Shown here: piece by piece, positions 6,821 through 8,930 of the stretch
Numbering within the stretch: position 1 is the first letter of the stretch
How the letters are laid out: each line of letters begins with the position of its first letter
NCBI GenBank assembly: GCA_938003725.1
Contig: CALKXX010000089.1
Coordinates: forward strand, 1-8,930
Length of the DNA: 8,930 nucleotides
Source of the DNA: an uncultured Sphingomonadaceae bacterium
GTDB lineage: Bacteria; Pseudomonadota; Alphaproteobacteria; Sphingomonadales; Sphingomonadaceae
Direction of reading: 5' to 3'
Program-made: the position numbers and the translations under genes
Notes under the pieces: model-generated
Databases searched by the model: none
What the model saw: the letters and a program-made list of their open reading frames with translations, nothing else
What the model was told of the DNA's origin: nothing

Positions 6821-6848
6821 CTTGTGTGATAAAATCGTCACACCATAT
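6821..6848 (+). promoter_or_regulatory. Candidate heat-shock (sigma-32/RpoH-type) promoter for clpB
   Basis: A -35-like CTTGTGT (6821-6827; consensus CTTGAAA, CTTG intact) is followed after 13 bases by CACCATAT (6841-6848; consensus CCCCATNT, one mismatch). The spacing is in the range used by RpoH. Transcription would begin near 6855, leaving a short leader of about 25 bases before the clpB ATG. clpB is a classical RpoH target, so the context agrees. A perfect inverted repeat GTGTGA/TCACAC (6824-6829 and 6838-6843) overlaps both elements. Confidence 0.55.
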
Positions 6849-6865
6849 CTGTTGAAGATAGAAAT

Positions 6866-6871
6866 GAGGGA
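6866..6871 (+). promoter_or_regulatory. Ribosome binding site of clpB
   Basis: GAGGGA, with an 8-base spacer to ATG 6880. It confirms the start that gives the conserved ClpB N-terminus MNLEKFTDRA. Confidence 0.7.
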
Positions 6872-6879
6872 ACGAGACA

Positions 6880-8930
6880 ATGAATCTCGAGAAGTTTACA
6901 GACCGCGCCAAAGGTTTTTTGCAAAGCGCACAAACGGTCGCGATCCGGATGAACCATCAACAGATCGCGCCGGAGCATCTTGCAAAGGCCTTACTAGAAG
7001 ACGAACAGGGGATGGCCGCTGGCCTAATCACCAAAGCTGGCGGAAACGCGAAAAAAGCTCACCAGGAAATTGATGCGGCATTGGCAAAAATTGCTGCGGT
7101 CTCGGGCAGCGGTGCGCAGCAGACACCGGGATTAAACAATGATGCGGTGCGCGTATTAGACACTGCCGAACAAGTCGCGGAAAAGGCTGGCGACAGTTAC
7201 GTGACGGTGGAACGCTTGCTGCTTGCTTTGGTTCTTTCAACCACAACACCCGCGGGCAAAGCACTTGGAGCAGCCGGCATTACCGCCGATGCGCTCAACG
7301 GAGCAATCAATGAATTGCGCGGGGGCCGCACCGCAGACACCGCCTCTGCCGAAGATCGATATGAGGCGATGAAAAAATTCGCGCGCGACCTGACACAAGC
7401 AGCGCGCGACGGAAAGCTGGACCCTGTCATCGGCCGGGACGAAGAGATCCGCCGGACTATCCAAATTCTCGCTCGCCGGACCAAAAACAACCCCGTGCTT
7501 ATTGGCGAACCTGGCGTAGGCAAGACCGCCATCGCAGAGGGTATGGCGCTGCGTATTGCCAATGGCGATGTGCCCGACAGCTTGAAAGACCGGTGGTTAA
7601 TGTCGCTAGATATGGGGTCATTGATCGCTGGCGCAAAATATCGGGGCGAGTTTGAGGAACGCTTAAAAGGTGTCCTCGATGAAGTGCGCGGCGCAGATGG
7701 CGAGATCATATTGTTCATCGACGAAATGCACACGTTGATCGGTGCGGGCGCATCGGAAGGCGCCATGGATGCATCCAACTTGCTGAAACCTGCCCTGGCG
7801 CGCGGTGAGTTGCACTGCATTGGCGCAACGACACTGGATGAATATCAAAAGCATGTGGAGAAAGATCCTGCACTTCAACGGCGTTTTCAGCCCGTGGTCA
7901 TCGGCGAACCTACAGTAGAGGATACCATCTCCATTCTGCGCGGTTTGAAGGAGAAATATGAGCTGCATCACGGTGTGCGGATTACGGATGGTGCGTTGGT
8001 CAGCGCAGCCACGCTCTCCCATCGCTACATTTCAGATCGTTTCCTACCCGACAAAGCCATCGACCTGATGGACGAGGCCGCCTCACGTATTCGTATGGAA
8101 GTAGAATCGAAACCGGAAGAGATTGAAACGCTTGATCGGCGGATCATCCAACTGAAAATCGAACGCGAAGCACTTTCGAAGGAAATTGATGACGGGTCCA
8201 AATCGCGACTGGAAACATTAGAGAAAGAACTGGCCGAGCTAGAACAACAATCCACCGAATTGACCACACGCTGGCAGGGTGAGAAAGATAAAATTCACGC
8301 CGAAGCAAATCTGAAAGAACAATTGGATGCTGCACGACTGGAGCTGGAACAAGCCGAACGCGCCGGTGACCTCGCCAAGGCTGGCGAGCTAAGCTACGGC
8401 AAGATACCAGAGCTAACGCGTCAGGTGGAAGAAGCCAGCGGCGCGACAGAAGGCGCCATGCTACGCGAAGAGGTCGTGAGCGAAGACATTGCTTCGGTTG
8501 TATCGCGCTGGACGGGTATCCCGGTCGATAAAATGTTGGAAGGTGAGCGCGAAAAGTTGCTCGCGATGGAAGAGATTATCGGTAAGCGGGTCATTGGTCA
8601 GCGAGATGCCATCGACGCGGTATCGTCCGCCGTGCGCCGGTCGCGCGCAGGCCTACAAGATCCCAATCGGCCATTAGGTTCATTCCTGTTCCTCGGCCCC
8701 ACCGGTGTCGGCAAGACCGAGCTAACAAAGGCGCTAGCTGGTTTTTTGTTCGATGATGATCAGGCGATGGTCCGGATCGATATGTCGGAATATATGGAAA
8801 AACACAGCGTTGCGCGTTTGATCGGGGCACCTCCGGGATATGTGGGCTACGATGAAGGCGGCGTCCTTACCGAAGCGGTTCGGCGGCGGCCCTATCAAGT
8901 GATCCTCTTTGACGAAGTTGAAAAAGCACA
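6880..8930 (+). CDS. clpB: ATP-dependent disaggregase ClpB, N-terminal 683 residues (3' end outside window)
   Basis: An Hsp100 AAA+ hexameric chaperone that pulls polypeptides out of aggregates together with DnaK/DnaJ/GrpE in the cytoplasm. The frame runs from ATG 6880 off the right edge without a stop. The domains in order are: Clp N domain (about 1-145); first AAA+ domain with Walker A GEPGVGKT (209-216), pore-loop Tyr254 in GAKYRGEF, Walker B IILFIDE ending at Glu282, and arginine-finger region LQRRF (Arg334-335); coiled-coil middle domain (about 410-525, rich in Glu, Lys and Leu), which marks ClpB rather than ClpA or ClpC; second AAA+ domain with Walker A GPTGVGKT (606-613), pore-loop Tyr654 in GYVGY, and Walker B VILFDE ending at Glu679. 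Missing are sensor 1, sensor 2 and the C-terminal domain, roughly the last 180 residues by comparison with the E. coli protein. No frameshift is seen. Probably transcribed from its own heat-shock-type promoter just upstream. Confidence 0.98.
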   Translation, partial: MNLEKFTDRAKGFLQSAQTVAIRMNHQQIAPEHLAKALLEDEQGMAAGLITKAGGNAKKAHQEIDAALAKIAAVSGSGAQQTPGLNNDAVRVLDTAEQVAEKAGDSYVTVERLLLALVLSTTTPAGKALGAAGITADALNGAINELRGGRTADTASAEDRYEAMKKFARDLTQAARDGKLDPVIGRDEEIRRTIQILARRTKNNPVLIGEPGVGKTAIAEGMALRIANGDVPDSLKDRWLMSLDMGSLIAGAKYRGEFEERLKGVLDEVRGADGEIILFIDEMHTLIGAGASEGAMDASNLLKPALARGELHCIGATTLDEYQKHVEKDPALQRRFQPVVIGEPTVEDTISILRGLKEKYELHHGVRITDGALVSAATLSHRYISDRFLPDKAIDLMDEAASRIRMEVESKPEEIETLDRRIIQLKIEREALSKEIDDGSKSRLETLEKELAELEQQSTELTTRWQGEKDKIHAEANLKEQLDAARLELEQAERAGDLAKAGELSYGKIPELTRQVEEASGATEGAMLREEVVSEDIASVVSRWTGIPVDKMLEGEREKLLAMEEIIGKRVIGQRDAIDAVSSAVRRSRAGLQDPNRPLGSFLFLGPTGVGKTELTKALAGFLFDDDQAMVRIDMSEYMEKHSVARLIGAPPGYVGYDEGGVLTEAVRRRPYQVILFDEVEKA

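Noticed and set aside
6824..6843. GTGTGA/TCACAC inverted repeat considered as the aminopeptidase terminator or a CRP site
   Set aside because: No T tract follows it, and the half-site spacing is 8 instead of the 6 of a CRP site. It is kept only as a possible operator.
7197..7820. 207-codon open frame on the - strand opposite clpB
   Set aside because: It has a Ser/Arg/Pro/Ala-rich composition typical of an antisense frame over a coding region, and it covers the conserved Walker A and B region of clpB.
1..8930. Search for a defence system, mobile element, CRISPR array or RNA gene
   Set aside because: Every long frame is accounted for by a recognised housekeeping or envelope protein, and no transposase, integrase, spaced repeat array or tRNA-like fold was seen by eye.

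Overview
The window looks like ordinary chromosome from a sphingomonad (Alphaproteobacteria, Sphingomonadales). The best evidence is the small secreted protein on the minus strand. It ends in the PEPxxWA-type sorting tail (PEP, then WAMMI, a Gly-rich hydrophobic helix, RRRK and a short tail ending in YA) that is typical of this order. Base composition looks moderate rather than very GC-rich, which would suit marine or freshwater genera such as Sphingorhabdus or Parasphingorhabdus. That genus-level guess is inference only.

Layout from left to right: (1) the 3' end of an ABC transporter ATPase gene, + strand, cut by the left edge; (2) nadB, L-aspartate oxidase, complete, overlapping the ATPase gene by 4 bases; (3) a hairpin terminator between two convergent genes; (4) a small PEP-CTERM protein gene of unknown function, - strand; (5) a 223-base intergenic stretch with short inverted repeats; (6) a large penicillin-acylase-family (Ntn-hydrolase) gene, - strand; (7) a 133-base divergent promoter region; (8) an exported M17 leucyl aminopeptidase gene, + strand; (9) an 86-base gap with a plausible heat-shock (sigma-32-type) promoter; (10) clpB, cut by the right edge after the Walker B motif of the second ATPase domain.

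Functionally these are separate units. ATPase-nadB is a translationally coupled pair; NadB begins de novo NAD synthesis. The acylase and the aminopeptidase are divergent, both carry N-terminal export signals and both cleave amide bonds, so they could form a small envelope hydrolase pair, but co-function is inferred only from position. ClpB is the stress disaggregase and appears to have its own promoter. No stretch over 300 bases lacks a gene. I saw no tRNA, rRNA, CRISPR array, insertion sequence or prophage gene, and nothing that amounts to an undescribed multi-gene system. The items most worth following up are the orphan PEP-CTERM protein and its promoter repeats, the acylase of unknown substrate, and the exported aminopeptidase with a variant signature motif.
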